Below, piece after piece: positions 14,603 through 22,757 of a stretch of 33,358 bases of DNA. A model generated the notes under the pieces. The model ran no database searches and was not told the DNA's origin. It saw only the letters and a program-made list of their open reading frames with translations. This DNA comes from Agromyces seonyuensis (GTDB lineage: Bacteria; Actinomycetota; Actinomycetes; Actinomycetales; Microbacteriaceae), in contig NZ_WSTA01000038.1 in NCBI RefSeq assembly GCF_009789225.1, positions 1 through 33,358 of the forward strand, written 5' to 3'. The position numbers and the translations under genes were made by a program. Each line of letters begins with the position of its first letter. Position 1 is the first letter of the stretch.

Positions 14603-15391
14603 TCAGAACCCCTTGGGGCGCAGTTCCCCCTCGGCGACGCGGTACGGCGCGGCCTGCGCGACGGGCTTCACGACGATGAGGTCGAGGTCGACGTGGCGCG
14701 GCTTGCCGATCGCATCGGCGATGACGCCGGCGATGTCCTCCGCGACGAGCGGATCGGGCACCTTCGAGTAGACGGCGGCCGCGCGCTCGGCGTCGCCGCG
14801 GAAGCGGTTGAGCGAGAACTCCTCGGTGAAGACCATGCCCGGGGCGATCTCGATGACGCGGATGGGCTCGCCGTTCAGTTCGAGGCGCAGCACCTCGGTG
14901 AGGGCGCGCTCGGCGAACTTCGCCGCGTTGTAGCCGCCGCCGCCGACGTACGCGGTGTGCGCGGCGATCGAGGTGATGTTGACGATGTCGGCGGCCCGGC
15001 GCTCGCCCGAGGCTCCGCGGCGCAGCAGCGGCAGCAGCGCGCTCGTGACGCGCTTGGTGCCGAGCACGTTGATCTCGAACATCCAGCGCCAGTCCTCGAC
15101 GCTCGACTCCTCGACCGATTCGAGGCCCTTGGCGCCGCCGGCGTTGTTGACGAGGGCGTGGATGCCGCCCTCGAGGCCGTCCAGGAAGGCGGCGAGCGCG
15201 GCGACGTCCTCGTCGCTGGTGACGTCGGCCGTGAAGGGCACGATCGCTGCCGACTCGGCAGCGAGGGCCTCGAGCTTGTCGGTGCGCCGGGCGACCGCGA
15301 CGACCTCCCAGCCCGCCGCGACGAGCGCGCGCGCCGTGGCCGCACCGATCCCCGAACTGGCTCCCGTCACGACCGCGCGCTGCATGCTCAT
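14603..15391 (-). CDS. Short-chain dehydrogenase/reductase (SDR) family oxidoreductase
   Basis: 262-residue classical SDR. The NAD(P)-binding TGASSGIG is at 9-16, NNAG at about 82-85, and the catalytic Ser141, Tyr154 and Lys158 lie in NITSIAAHT and GYNAAKFA. Arg in VARRTD after the second strand suggests NADP(H) preference. It resembles the YdfG/serine 3-dehydrogenase-like group, but the substrate is not determined. Three in-frame ATGs exist (15400, 15391, 15385). ATG 15391 (MSMQRAVVTG) is preferred because GGTGGA is nine bases upstream; the difference is three residues or fewer. It is divergent from the acyltransferase gene. Confidence 0.9.
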   Translation of the reverse strand: MSMQRAVVTGASSGIGAATARALVAAGWEVVAVARRTDKLEALAAESAAIVPFTADVTSDEDVAALAAFLDGLEGGIHALVNNAGGAKGLESVEESSVEDWRWMFEINVLGTKRVTSALLPLLRRGASGERRAADIVNITSIAAHTAYVGGGGYNAAKFAERALTEVLRLELNGEPIRVIEIAPGMVFTEEFSLNRFRGDAERAAAVYSKVPDPLVAEDIAGVIADAIGKPRHVDLDLIVVKPVAQAAPYRVAEGELRPKGF

Positions 15392-15509
15392 GGCATCCAT
15401 TCCACCACGCGCGGGGGCGCCCGCTCGACGCGGACCCGGCCGCCCGCCGACGCGCCCGGAGCGCCCTCGCGCCTGGCGACTCCCGACGGCCCGGCGGCAT
15501 GATGAAGGG

Positions 15510-16625
15510 ATGCATGCGACGCGGACTGCACTGCCGGCGACGAAGCGGCGGGTGCCGATGTGGGACAACGCGCGCTGGGTCGCGATCGCCCTCGTCGTCG
15601 TCGGCCACGGCATCCTGCCGCTCATCTCGGTGAGCGACGCGGCCTACTCGGTCTACCTGTTCATCTACTCGTTCCACGTCGCCGTGTTCGTGACCGTCTC
15701 GGGGTACTTCGCGAAGTCGGGGCCGCTCACCGGGCGCACGATGCGGGGGCTCCTGACCGACATCGTCTTCCCGTACGTGATCTTCGAGACGATCTGGACG
15801 GTCGTGAAGTGGCTCGTCACCGGGCACTTCTCGTACGACCTCGCGACGCCGTCGTGGACGCTCTGGTTCCTCATCGCGCTCGCCGTCTGGCGCGTCGCGC
15901 TGCCGTTCCTCGTGCTGCTCCGGTACCCGCTGCTCATCTCGATCGCGCTCTCGATCGCGGCGGGCTACAGCGAGGCGGTCGACTCGACGCTCTCGCTGAC
16001 GCGCATCTTCGGGATGCTCCCCTTCTTCGTCTTCGGCTGGTCGATCCGCCAGCAGCAGCTCACAGGCCGCTGGCTCGCACTGCCCACGCGCGTCGCCTGG
16101 CGGTGGCGGGCCGGGGCCATCGCGCTCTTCGCCGCGGTGCTCGCCGTCATGCCGCTCGGCATCGACCTCTGGCGCGACCTCAAACTGCGCCGCTTCCTGC
16201 TCTACGACGAGGGCTTCGACGACCTCGGCTTCGACGAGCCGTGGTCGGGGCTCGTGCGGCTCGTGCTGCTCCTCGTGGCGATGGTGCTCGCGCTCGGCTT
16301 CCTCACACTCATGCCGCGCGTGACGACGCCGTTCACCAGGTTCGGCTCGGCGACGATGTACGTCTACCTGCTGCACCCGTTCTTCCTCTACCCGTTCCGC
16401 GAGTCGGGCATCCTCGAGGGCCCTCAGCCGAGGTGGGTGCTGCCCGCGATGGTGCTCGGATGCCTCCTGCTCGCGGTCGTGCTCTCGACGACGACGGTGC
16501 GCCGGCTCTTCCGGCCCCTCGTCGAGCCGAAGTGGCCGTGGGCGTTCCGCCCCACCCCCGAGACGCCGACCGGCACGATCGTGCTGCCCGTGGACCCGCC
16601 GCCCGCGCCGCCGAGGCGCGACTGA
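15510..16625 (+). CDS. Membrane acyltransferase (acyltransferase 3 family)
   Basis: 371-residue integral membrane protein with about ten hydrophobic helices. The N-terminal signature WDNARWVAIALVVVGHG (with a His) is the acyltransferase-3 start seen in OpgC/OafB-type enzymes that acylate sugars or cell-envelope polymers. VSGYFAKSG follows, and a late YVYLLHPFFLYPF motif is also typical. A hydrophilic Pro-rich tail ends the protein. The frame is open well upstream; ATG 15510 is chosen as the first ATG before the conserved region and has CATGAT six bases ahead, a weak leaderless-type signal. The acyl donor and acceptor are unknown. Confidence 0.85.
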   Translation: MHATRTALPATKRRVPMWDNARWVAIALVVVGHGILPLISVSDAAYSVYLFIYSFHVAVFVTVSGYFAKSGPLTGRTMRGLLTDIVFPYVIFETIWTVVKWLVTGHFSYDLATPSWTLWFLIALAVWRVALPFLVLLRYPLLISIALSIAAGYSEAVDSTLSLTRIFGMLPFFVFGWSIRQQQLTGRWLALPTRVAWRWRAGAIALFAAVLAVMPLGIDLWRDLKLRRFLLYDEGFDDLGFDEPWSGLVRLVLLLVAMVLALGFLTLMPRVTTPFTRFGSATMYVYLLHPFFLYPFRESGILEGPQPRWVLPAMVLGCLLLAVVLSTTTVRRLFRPLVEPKWPWAFRPTPETPTGTIVLPVDPPPAPPRRD

Positions 16626-16635
16626 GCGATCGGGC

Positions 16636-17310
16636 CTACGCCACCGCGCCACCGCCCGCGAGGACGCCCACGACCACGAGCACGCCGAACGAGAGCAGCA
16701 GGAGCCCGCAGACCCCGTCGAGCACCGCCCGTGCGGTCGGACGGAGGAGCGAGCGCCGCGCCCACCCGGAGAGCACGGCGACGAGCGACAACCAGACGAC
16801 GCCCATCGCGGCGTGGATCCCGCCGAGCAGGAGCCCCGTCCAGACGCCGACCCCGCTTCCGACGAAGAGCCCCGGCATGACCGAGAGGTAGAACACTCCG
16901 ATCTTCGGATTGAGGAGGTTCGCGAGCAGGCCGGCGCCGAACGTGCGCGGGAGCGACCGGGTCGGCGCGAGGCCGAGGCCGATCCCCGCGTCGTGCCTGC
17001 CGCGCCACGACCGGCGCGCGGAGACGAGCGCGCCCCACGCGAGATATCCGAGGTAGATCCCTCCGGCGACGGCGACGACGTCGTAGGCGACGGGGAACCG
17101 GACGAGCAGCAACGCCACCCCCAGACCGGCGAGCGCGCCCCACACGACCACTCCGCACACGATCCCGAGCGCCGCGACCACGCCGGCCCGCCACGCGTCC
17201 TGGAGGCTCGACCGGATCACGAACACGGTGTCGCTTCCAGGTGCGAGGGTCATCGCGAGCGCGAGCCAGGCGAACGCGATGATCGCTGCGGTGTCGTCGG
17301 GGGTCGTCAT
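16636..17310 (-). CDS. LysE/RhtB family exporter
   Basis: 224-residue membrane protein with the LysE/RhtB pattern. An N-terminal helix carries LAPGSDTVFVIRSSLQ (the PGP-like motif, here PGS), glycine-rich helices follow, and the central FGAGLLANLLNPKIGVFYLSVMPG block near 120-145 is the family hallmark. About six helices are expected. These proteins export amino acids such as lysine, homoserine or threonine; the substrate here is not determined. It lies next to, but divergent from, the methionine gene metY, so a homoserine-type substrate is conceivable but unproven. It is convergent with the acyltransferase gene, with a gap of 10 bp. Confidence 0.9.
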   Translation of the reverse strand: MTTPDDTAAIIAFAWLALAMTLAPGSDTVFVIRSSLQDAWRAGVVAALGIVCGVVVWGALAGLGVALLLVRFPVAYDVVAVAGGIYLGYLAWGALVSARRSWRGRHDAGIGLGLAPTRSLPRTFGAGLLANLLNPKIGVFYLSVMPGLFVGSGVGVWTGLLLGGIHAAMGVVWLSLVAVLSGWARRSLLRPTARAVLDGVCGLLLLSFGVLVVVGVLAGGGAVA

Positions 17311-17429
17311 GCCGACAGCATGGAGGCCGAACTCGTCCGGACGGATCGCACGCGGCGCCAGATTCCAGCGACTTCATGCCAACGCGCTCACGCGCGGCAA
17401 CGACGTTTCCGGGGTGTGACGGCGTGTTT

Positions 17430-17453
17430 CGCGCGGCGTTGCCGTGCCGCGCG
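17430..17453. promoter_or_regulatory. Palindrome flanking the -35 of metY
   Basis: CGCGCGGC (17430-17437) and GCCGCGCG (17446-17453) are a perfect 8-bp inverted repeat with 8 bases between. The -35-like TTGCCG (17439-17444) lies in the spacer. This is an operator geometry for a dimeric regulator of metY, although self-complementary GC sequence is common in this genome. Confidence 0.4.
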
Positions 17454-17467
17454 CCCGAACGTACCGT
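17439..17467 (+). promoter_or_regulatory. metY promoter
   Basis: TTGCCG (17439-17444) and TACCGT (17462-17467) are separated by exactly 17 bp, a good sigma-A-type spacing. Transcription would start near 17474 and give a leader of about 50 bases carrying the GAGGAG ribosome-binding site before ATG 17524. Confidence 0.5.
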
Positions 17468-17523
17468 GACTGCCACGACGCGACGCGAGGTGCGCCGCCC
17501 CCGTCACTTCCGAGGAGATCCAC

Positions 17524-18852
17524 ATGAGCGAGCACGCCGCCGACTGGCGCTTCGAGACCAAGCAGGTGCATTCCGGGGCCGCCCCCGACCCCGTCACCAA
17601 GGCGCGCGCCACGCCGATCTACCAGACCACGTCGTACGTCTTCGACTCCGCCGACCACGCCCAGAGCCTCTTCGCGCTCGCCGAGTTCGGCAACATCTAC
17701 ACGCGCATCCAGAACCCGACCCAGGCGGTCGTCGAGGAGCGCGTCGCCGCGCTCGAGGGCGGCACCGGCGCGCTGCTCGTCGCGAGCGGACAGGCCGCCG
17801 AGGCGTTCGCGGTGCTGAACATCGCCAAGGCCGGCGACCACATCGTCTCCTCGTCCTCCATCTACGGCGGCACGTACAACCTCTTCAAGTACACGCTCGG
17901 CAAGCTCGGCATCGAGACGACGTTCGTCGAGGACCAGGACGACGCCGACGAGTGGCGCCGAGCGGTCCGCCCGAACACGAAGCTCTTCTTCGCCGAGACG
18001 ATCGGCAACCCGAAGATCAACGTCCTCGACATCGGGCTCGTCTCCGATATCGCGCACGATGCAGGCATCCCGCTCATCGTCGACAACACCATCGCCACGC
18101 CCTACCTCATCCGTCCGTTCGAGCACGGCGCCGACATCGTGGTGCACTCGGCGACGAAGTTCCTCGGCGGTCACGGCACGACCATCGGCGGCGTCATCGT
18201 CGACGGCGGCCACTTCCCGTGGAGCGAGCACGTCGACAAGTTCCCCGACCTGACCGAGCCCGACCCCTCGTACCACGGGGCGAGCTACACGACCGCGGTC
18301 GGCGACGGCCTCGCCTACGTCATCAAGGCGCGCGTGCAGCTGCTGCGCGACCTCGGCGCCGCGATCTCGCCGAACTCGGCCTGGCTGCTGCTGCAGGGCA
18401 TCGAGACCCTCTCCCTCCGCGTCGAGCGCCACGTGCAGAACGCCCAGCTCATCGCCGAGTGGCTCGACGACCACCCCGAGGTGTCGTCGGTCAACTACTC
18501 CGGCCTACCCTCGAGCCCCTGGTACGCGGCCGCCAACACGTACGCTCCGAAGGGCGTCGGCGCCGTGCTCTCCTTCGAACTCAAGGGCGGCGTCGACGCG
18601 GGCCGCGCCCTCGTCGACGAGCTGCAGCTCTTCAGCCACCTCGCCAACATCGGCGACGTGCGCTCGCTCGTCATCCACCCGGCGTCGACCACGCACTCGC
18701 AGCTCACCCCCGAGCAGCAGCTCACGACGGGCGTCACGCCCGGCCTCGTGCGCCTCTCGGTCGGCATCGAGAACGTCGAGGACCTGAAGGCCGACCTCGA
18801 GGCGGGCCTCGCCGCCGCCAAGCGCGTCACCCAGTCGCAGCTCACGTCGTAA
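17524..18852 (+). CDS. metY: O-acetylhomoserine aminocarboxypropyltransferase (sulfhydrylase)
   Basis: 442-residue PLP enzyme of the Cys/Met-metabolism family. It converts O-acetylhomoserine and sulfide to homocysteine, the direct sulfhydrylation route of methionine synthesis. The N-terminal FETKQVHSGAAPDPVTKARA and PIYQTTSYVF are MetY-specific, with an insertion-rich C-terminal domain. The PLP-binding Lys212 lies in HSATKFLGG, and FAETIGNPK and VDNTIATPY are cofactor-site motifs. Length (~430-440) separates it from the shorter MetB/MetZ (~390). The start ATG 17524 has GAGGAG eight bases upstream. It is followed by hairpins and then metX, which supplies its substrate. Confidence 0.95.
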   Translation: MSEHAADWRFETKQVHSGAAPDPVTKARATPIYQTTSYVFDSADHAQSLFALAEFGNIYTRIQNPTQAVVEERVAALEGGTGALLVASGQAAEAFAVLNIAKAGDHIVSSSSIYGGTYNLFKYTLGKLGIETTFVEDQDDADEWRRAVRPNTKLFFAETIGNPKINVLDIGLVSDIAHDAGIPLIVDNTIATPYLIRPFEHGADIVVHSATKFLGGHGTTIGGVIVDGGHFPWSEHVDKFPDLTEPDPSYHGASYTTAVGDGLAYVIKARVQLLRDLGAAISPNSAWLLLQGIETLSLRVERHVQNAQLIAEWLDDHPEVSSVNYSGLPSSPWYAAANTYAPKGVGAVLSFELKGGVDAGRALVDELQLFSHLANIGDVRSLVIHPASTTHSQLTPEQQLTTGVTPGLVRLSVGIENVEDLKADLEAGLAAAKRVTQSQLTS

Positions 18853-18872
18853 CGCGGCAGTCCGCGTCCCGC

Positions 18873-18906
18873 CGGCCGCGGTCCCCGATCCCGGGGGCCG
18901 CGGCCG
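18873..18906 (+). terminator. Strong hairpin terminator after metY
   Basis: CGGCCGCGG (18873-18881) pairs perfectly with CCGCGGCCG (18898-18906). The stem continues inward with TCCCC/GGGGG, giving about 14 bp and a 6-base loop, 20 bp after the metY stop. No U-tract follows, as is common for high-GC actinobacterial terminators. Confidence 0.6.
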
Positions 18907-18920
18907 TCGTCGTCGATGCC

Positions 18921-18939
18921 GGCCGCCCTCCGGGCGGCC
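18921..18939. terminator. Second GC hairpin in the metY-metX gap
   Basis: GGCCGCCC (18921-18928) and GGGCGGCC (18932-18939) form a perfect 8-bp stem with a 3-base loop, immediately after the first hairpin and overlapping the tandem repeat. It may act as a back-up terminator. Confidence 0.45.
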
Positions 18940-18974
18940 GTCGGGCGGCCGTCGGGCGGCCGTCGAGCGGCCGT
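18931..18974. repeat. 11-bp tandem repeat, four units
   Basis: CGGGCGGCCGT is repeated without gaps at 18931, 18942 and 18953, with a fourth copy at 18964 differing at one base (CGAGCGGCCGT). Each unit contains CGGCCG. It is non-coding, between metY and metX, and likely grew by replication slippage. Confidence 0.85.
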
Positions 18975-19063
18975 CGGAGGATCGACGGGGATCGCCCCGG
19001 GGTCGACGGACCGGGATGCGTAACACTTCCCGCGAGCCCCCGCCGGACGGCGAGAATCGACCC

Positions 19064-20233
19064 ATGGATTGGCAGCGGGACTCGTCGGCGGCGTCCACGT
19101 CGGCGGCGCGCGTCCCCGTGACGGGCGCGTGGCGCGAGGGCGACCCGGTCGCCGACCGCCGCTTCGTCGACCTGGGGTCGCTGCGGCTCGAGTCCGGCCG
19201 CGAGCTGCCGCGCGTCCGCGTCGCCTACGAGACCTGGGGCGAGCCGAACGCGGCGCGCGACAACGCCGTGCTCGTGCTGCACGCCCTCACGGGCGACGCC
19301 CACGTCGTCGGGGCCGCCGGCCCCGGCCAGCCGACGGCCGGCTGGTGGCCCGAGCTCGTCGGTCCCGGACTCGCGATCGACACCGACCGCTGGTGGGTCA
19401 TCGCCCCCAACGTCCTGGGCGGCTGCCAGGGCACCACCGGCCCGGCCTCGGTCGCCCCCGACGGCGCGGAATGGGGCTCGCGATTCCCGCGGCTCACGAT
19501 CCGCGACCAGGTCGCCGCGCAGGCGGGGCTCGCCGACGCCCTCGGCATCGAGCGGTTCGCCGCCGTCGTGGGCGGCTCGATGGGCGGCATGCACGCGCTC
19601 GAGTGGGGCGTCGGGATGCCGGAGCGCGTCGCGCGCGTCGGCGTGCTCGCCGCTCCGCCGGCGACGAGCCCCGACCAGCTCGCCCGCAACTCCCTGCAGC
19701 TCGAGGCCGTCCGCCTCGACCCGCGCTTCGCCGACGGCGACTACTACGACGCCGAGAGCGGACCGTGGCGCGGCCTCGCCCTCGCGCGCCGCATGGCGAT
19801 GCTCGAGTACCGATCCGGCACGGAGCTCGACGAGCGCTTCGGCCGCGAGTGGCAGTCGGCGCTCGACCCGCACACCGCGGGTGGACGCTACGCCGTCGAG
19901 TCCTACCTCGACTTCCACGGCAACCGCTTCACACGGCGCTTCGACGCCAACAGCTACCTCGTCCTCACGGAGGCGATGAACTCGCACGACGTCGCGCGCG
20001 GTCGGGGCGCCCTCGCCGAAGCCGTCGCCCGGGTGCGCGCGACGACCCTCGTGCTCGGCATCACGAGCGACCGCTACTTCCCGCTCGAGGGCCAGCGCCG
20101 CCTCGCCGCCGCGCTGCCGAACGGCCTCGACGGTCACGAGCCGACGATCGTCGACTCGCCGTTCGGGCACGACGCGTTCCTGCTCGACGTGGAGGCCGTC
20201 GGGGCTGCCGTCACGCGACTGCTCGCCGCGTGA
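19064..20233 (+). CDS. metX: Homoserine O-acetyltransferase
   Basis: 389-residue alpha/beta-hydrolase-fold enzyme acetylating homoserine with acetyl-CoA, the committed step before MetY. Family motifs are VAYETWGE, HALTGDAHV, NVLGGCQGTTGP, the nucleophile elbow GGSMGGMHALEW with Ser172, and the late SDRYFP (Asp) and PFGHDAFL (His) completing the triad. The frame opens 48 bp earlier, but ATG 19064 fits the usual N-terminal length, and GAGAAT lies six bases upstream as a weak leaderless-type -10. Acetyl rather than succinyl use is inferred from family and from the metY partner. It follows metY after 211 bp of hairpins and repeats. Confidence 0.94.
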   Translation: MDWQRDSSAASTSAARVPVTGAWREGDPVADRRFVDLGSLRLESGRELPRVRVAYETWGEPNAARDNAVLVLHALTGDAHVVGAAGPGQPTAGWWPELVGPGLAIDTDRWWVIAPNVLGGCQGTTGPASVAPDGAEWGSRFPRLTIRDQVAAQAGLADALGIERFAAVVGGSMGGMHALEWGVGMPERVARVGVLAAPPATSPDQLARNSLQLEAVRLDPRFADGDYYDAESGPWRGLALARRMAMLEYRSGTELDERFGREWQSALDPHTAGGRYAVESYLDFHGNRFTRRFDANSYLVLTEAMNSHDVARGRGALAEAVARVRATTLVLGITSDRYFPLEGQRRLAAALPNGLDGHEPTIVDSPFGHDAFLLDVEAVGAAVTRLLAA

Positions 20234-20303
20234 ACCCGTCTCCGCCCGCCGCGACCGGCCGGCACCGGCAGTCCGGGTCCGGGCCGGTTGCCTCAGGCTC
20301 GGG

Positions 20304-20309
20304 TAGGGT
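20304..20309 (+). promoter_or_regulatory. -10 hexamer for the leaderless histidine kinase gene
   Basis: TAGGGT is seven bases before GTG 20317. Leaderless initiation there is likely; AGGGTG could alternatively act as a ribosome-binding site for the same GTG. Confidence 0.5.
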
Positions 20310-20316
20310 GACCCCC

Positions 20317-21528
20317 GTGCGAGGAGGCGGAGCCGAGCGCGGCGGGCCGGAGCGCCGCCGCTCCAAACGGATCTTGAAGGAGCGCGACCGGCTCCTGCGG
20401 CGACTGACCGCGGTTTCGGCGACCTCGGGCGCCGTGCTGGCCGCCGGCGCGGTCGCCGTGCCCGGCGCGATGCCGCTCGAGGTCTCGATCCTCGTCGTCG
20501 TGCTCGCCGCGTTCACCGCGATCTACTCGTGGTGGTTCGCGCTGCGCGGCGGCTCGCCCGCGCCGATCGTCGTGGGTGCGGTCGCAGGCCTCCTCGTCGC
20601 CGGCTTCGGCGGCCTCATGGGCGGGGTCCCCGCCGCGAGCGAGACCGCGGCCTCGGGCTTCTCCGCGCTCGCCGCCGCATCCGTCGCGATCCCCCTGGCC
20701 GCCCTCGGGTCCTACGTCCCGACCGTGGTGCTGTGCGTCGTGACGATCGCCGCCGCCGCGGTGCCGGGCTACTTCGGAGCGGACGTCGGCTGGCTGGTGC
20801 TCATGACGCTCATGGGTTGGGGCGCGCAGGCCGCCCTCGGCCGCGTCATCGAGCTCGCCGGGCAACGGGCGAGCCGGCGCATCGGCGAGATCGCGCGCGC
20901 CCACCAGACGGAGCGCGCCGCGAGCGAGCGCGAGGCGCAGCGCCGCCAGGACGCCCGAGTGCTCCACGACACCGTGCTCGCGACCCTCAGCCTCCTCGCC
21001 CACTCGGGCATCGGCGTCGGCGTCGACGCGCTGCGTCAGCAGGCCGGCGAGGACGCCCGGCTGCTCGCCCAGCTACGCAAGGGCCAGCCGCTCGAGGGAA
21101 ACGCCTCGCTCGCGTTCTACTCGCCGCAGGCCCAGGACCCCGAGCGGGTCATCGGCGCGACCTTCGAGGTCGTGCGGCAGCGCTTCGTGAAACTCGGCCT
21201 CGAGGTGAACTGGCACGGCGCCGGCCGGCTGGTGCTCCCGCGCGAGACCCTCGACGCCCTGATCGGCGCCCTCCACGAGTGCCTCGAGAACGTGCGGCGT
21301 CACTCGGGCGCCGAGGTCGCCGACGTCACCGTCACCGAGGACGACCTCATGGTGCGCACCATGGTCACCGATGCCGGGGTCGGCTTCGACGCCGCCGGCG
21401 TCGACCCGGCCCGGCTCGGCTTCGCGGAGTCCGTCGTCGGGCGCCTCGTCGCCGTCGGCGGCCGGGCGCGCGTGTTCTCCTCGCCGGGTTCCGGCACGAC
21501 GGTGATGCTGGAGGTGCCGAAGCCGTGA
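20317..21528 (+). CDS. Membrane sensor histidine kinase (NarL/DegS-type)
   Basis: 403 residues. A basic N-terminus precedes about six hydrophobic helices between residues 31 and 175, with no sizeable extracellular sensor domain. A linker helix then leads to the dimerisation/phosphoacceptor motif VLHDTVLATLSLL with His217. The ATPase domain follows, with N-box HECLENVRRHS, G1 box VTDAGVGFD and a Gly-rich SSPGSGTTVMLE ending. This is the kinase type that pairs with LuxR-family regulators. The start could also be GTG 20308, three residues longer; GTG 20317 is preferred for the -10 spacing. Its stop overlaps the start of the membrane protein gene that separates it from the regulator. The stimulus is unknown. 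Confidence 0.9.
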   Translation: MRGGGAERGGPERRRSKRILKERDRLLRRLTAVSATSGAVLAAGAVAVPGAMPLEVSILVVVLAAFTAIYSWWFALRGGSPAPIVVGAVAGLLVAGFGGLMGGVPAASETAASGFSALAAASVAIPLAALGSYVPTVVLCVVTIAAAAVPGYFGADVGWLVLMTLMGWGAQAALGRVIELAGQRASRRIGEIARAHQTERAASEREAQRRQDARVLHDTVLATLSLLAHSGIGVGVDALRQQAGEDARLLAQLRKGQPLEGNASLAFYSPQAQDPERVIGATFEVVRQRFVKLGLEVNWHGAGRLVLPRETLDALIGALHECLENVRRHSGAEVADVTVTEDDLMVRTMVTDAGVGFDAAGVDPARLGFAESVVGRLVAVGGRARVFSSPGSGTTVMLEVPKP

Positions 21529-22757
21529 ACGACACCGGTCCCGTCCGCTTCTCGGGCAGCCTCGAGCGTCCCGTCACGCGCGAGCACGCCCTCCGGGAGG
21601 CCCTGCCCGGCCGCAGCGGCCGCCAGCTCGTGTTCGGGGTGCTCCTCATCGCATTGCTCGTCGCCGCCGGGTGGTTCATCCACTTCCTCGCGCTTCGCGA
21701 CAACATCCCGGCCACCCGCCATGCGTGGTGGCCGTGGATCGCCCTCGCGATCGCCGTGGTGCTCTCGATCGGCCTGATCGTCGCGGCGAACGGGCAACCG
21801 TCGCGCCCCATGCTCGCGCTCGTGTGCCTGTTCGCGTGCGGCGTGTCGGCTCTCGAGCTCGTGACGACGGCGGGGCTGCTCGACGCGGGCGTCACGCTGA
21901 CGGCGACGGGCGCGGTCGGCATGCTCCTCGCCGTCGTCGCCGTCCTCGGCGATCCGAGATTTGCCGGCAGCACCGGCGTGCTCATCGGGGCGTTCGCGCT
22001 GAGCCAAGTGCTCGTCCAGGCGCCGCAGGCCGGCGTCGCGACGATCGAGGGCGTCGGAATGGCGCTCGCGGCGAGCCTGCCCGCCGTGCTCACCGCGGTC
22101 GCCGTCACGGGCTTCAACCGCATGGTCGGCGTCGACCTCGACCACTCCATCGTGCAGTCGACCGTCGGCGTCGGGCCGACCCAGCCCATCGCGGGCGCGG
22201 GCGACGAGCTCGCGAGCCTCGACCTCGAGGCGGAGCAGCTCCTCGCCGGCGTCGCCGCCGGTCGCATCCCGCTGCCCCTCCCGCCCGCGGAGTCGGCGCT
22301 CGCAGCGCGTGTCGGGGCATCGCTGCGAATCCGCCTGATCGAGGGTCGGACCGACACGTGGCTCAAACACGCGATCGCCGAGTCGGAGCTGCTCGCCGGC
22401 GCCGCCGTCGTCGACGACCCCGAGGGCGACGCCGCTCGGCTCGCCCCCGCCGCACGGGACGCGCTGCTGCTCAGCCTGTGGCTGCTCGTCGACGACCGCC
22501 CGCGCGGCTCGCAGGTCCCGATCCGTGTGATCGTCGACAACGCGGATGCTGAGACGGACCGGCTCGTGTCGATCGATCTCGTCATCGCCGGCGGTTCGCG
22601 TCGCCGCATCGATCCGACCACGTGGGAGACGCTCGGCAACGTCGGCTCCTATCGCACCTTCTTCGAAGAGCGGGACTTCCGCATTACGATTTTGAGTCGG
22701 GTCGAGCCCGATGCGCCTGAGCGCACGGCCCGCTCGCAGAGAAAGGCCGAACGATGA
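21525..22757 (+). CDS. Membrane protein of a three-gene two-component locus, possible degenerate histidine kinase
   Basis: 410 residues. Six hydrophobic helices lie between about residue 33 and 200 (for example LVFGVLLIALLVAAGWFIHF and MALAASLPAVLTAVAVTGF). A soluble C-terminal half of about 210 residues follows, with helical and strand segments in the order expected of a kinase ATPase domain (APAARDALLLSLWLLVDD, then VPIRVIVDNAD, then RLVSIDLVIAGG). There is no phosphoacceptor LHD and no recognisable N- or G-box, so kinase activity is unlikely. GTG 21525 overlaps the kinase stop (GTGA) and its own stop overlaps the regulator start (ATGA), so all three are coupled. I do not recognise a named family; the pseudo-kinase idea is inference. 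Confidence 0.8.
   Translation: MNDTGPVRFSGSLERPVTREHALREALPGRSGRQLVFGVLLIALLVAAGWFIHFLALRDNIPATRHAWWPWIALAIAVVLSIGLIVAANGQPSRPMLALVCLFACGVSALELVTTAGLLDAGVTLTATGAVGMLLAVVAVLGDPRFAGSTGVLIGAFALSQVLVQAPQAGVATIEGVGMALAASLPAVLTAVAVTGFNRMVGVDLDHSIVQSTVGVGPTQPIAGAGDELASLDLEAEQLLAGVAAGRIPLPLPPAESALAARVGASLRIRLIEGRTDTWLKHAIAESELLAGAAVVDDPEGDAARLAPAARDALLLSLWLLVDDRPRGSQVPIRVIVDNADAETDRLVSIDLVIAGGSRRRIDPTTWETLGNVGSYRTFFEERDFRITILSRVEPDAPERTARSQRKAER

Noticed and set aside
14532..16652. Very long minus-strand open frame (about 700 codons) across the SDR and acyltransferase genes
   Set aside because: Arg/Ala/Pro-rich translation without domains, antisense or out of frame to clear genes; typical shadow frame of high-GC DNA. 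Similar frames at 1765-3372, 21300-22370 and 23462-24718 were rejected for the same reason.
17311..17523. SAM-type riboswitch in the metY leader
   Set aside because: The likely transcript begins near 17474, leaving only about 50 bases, too short for an S-box aptamer plus switch; no conserved aptamer core is seen.
18931..18974. CRISPR-like repeat array
   Set aside because: Units are 11 bp and directly adjacent without spacers; this is a simple tandem repeat, and no cas gene is present.
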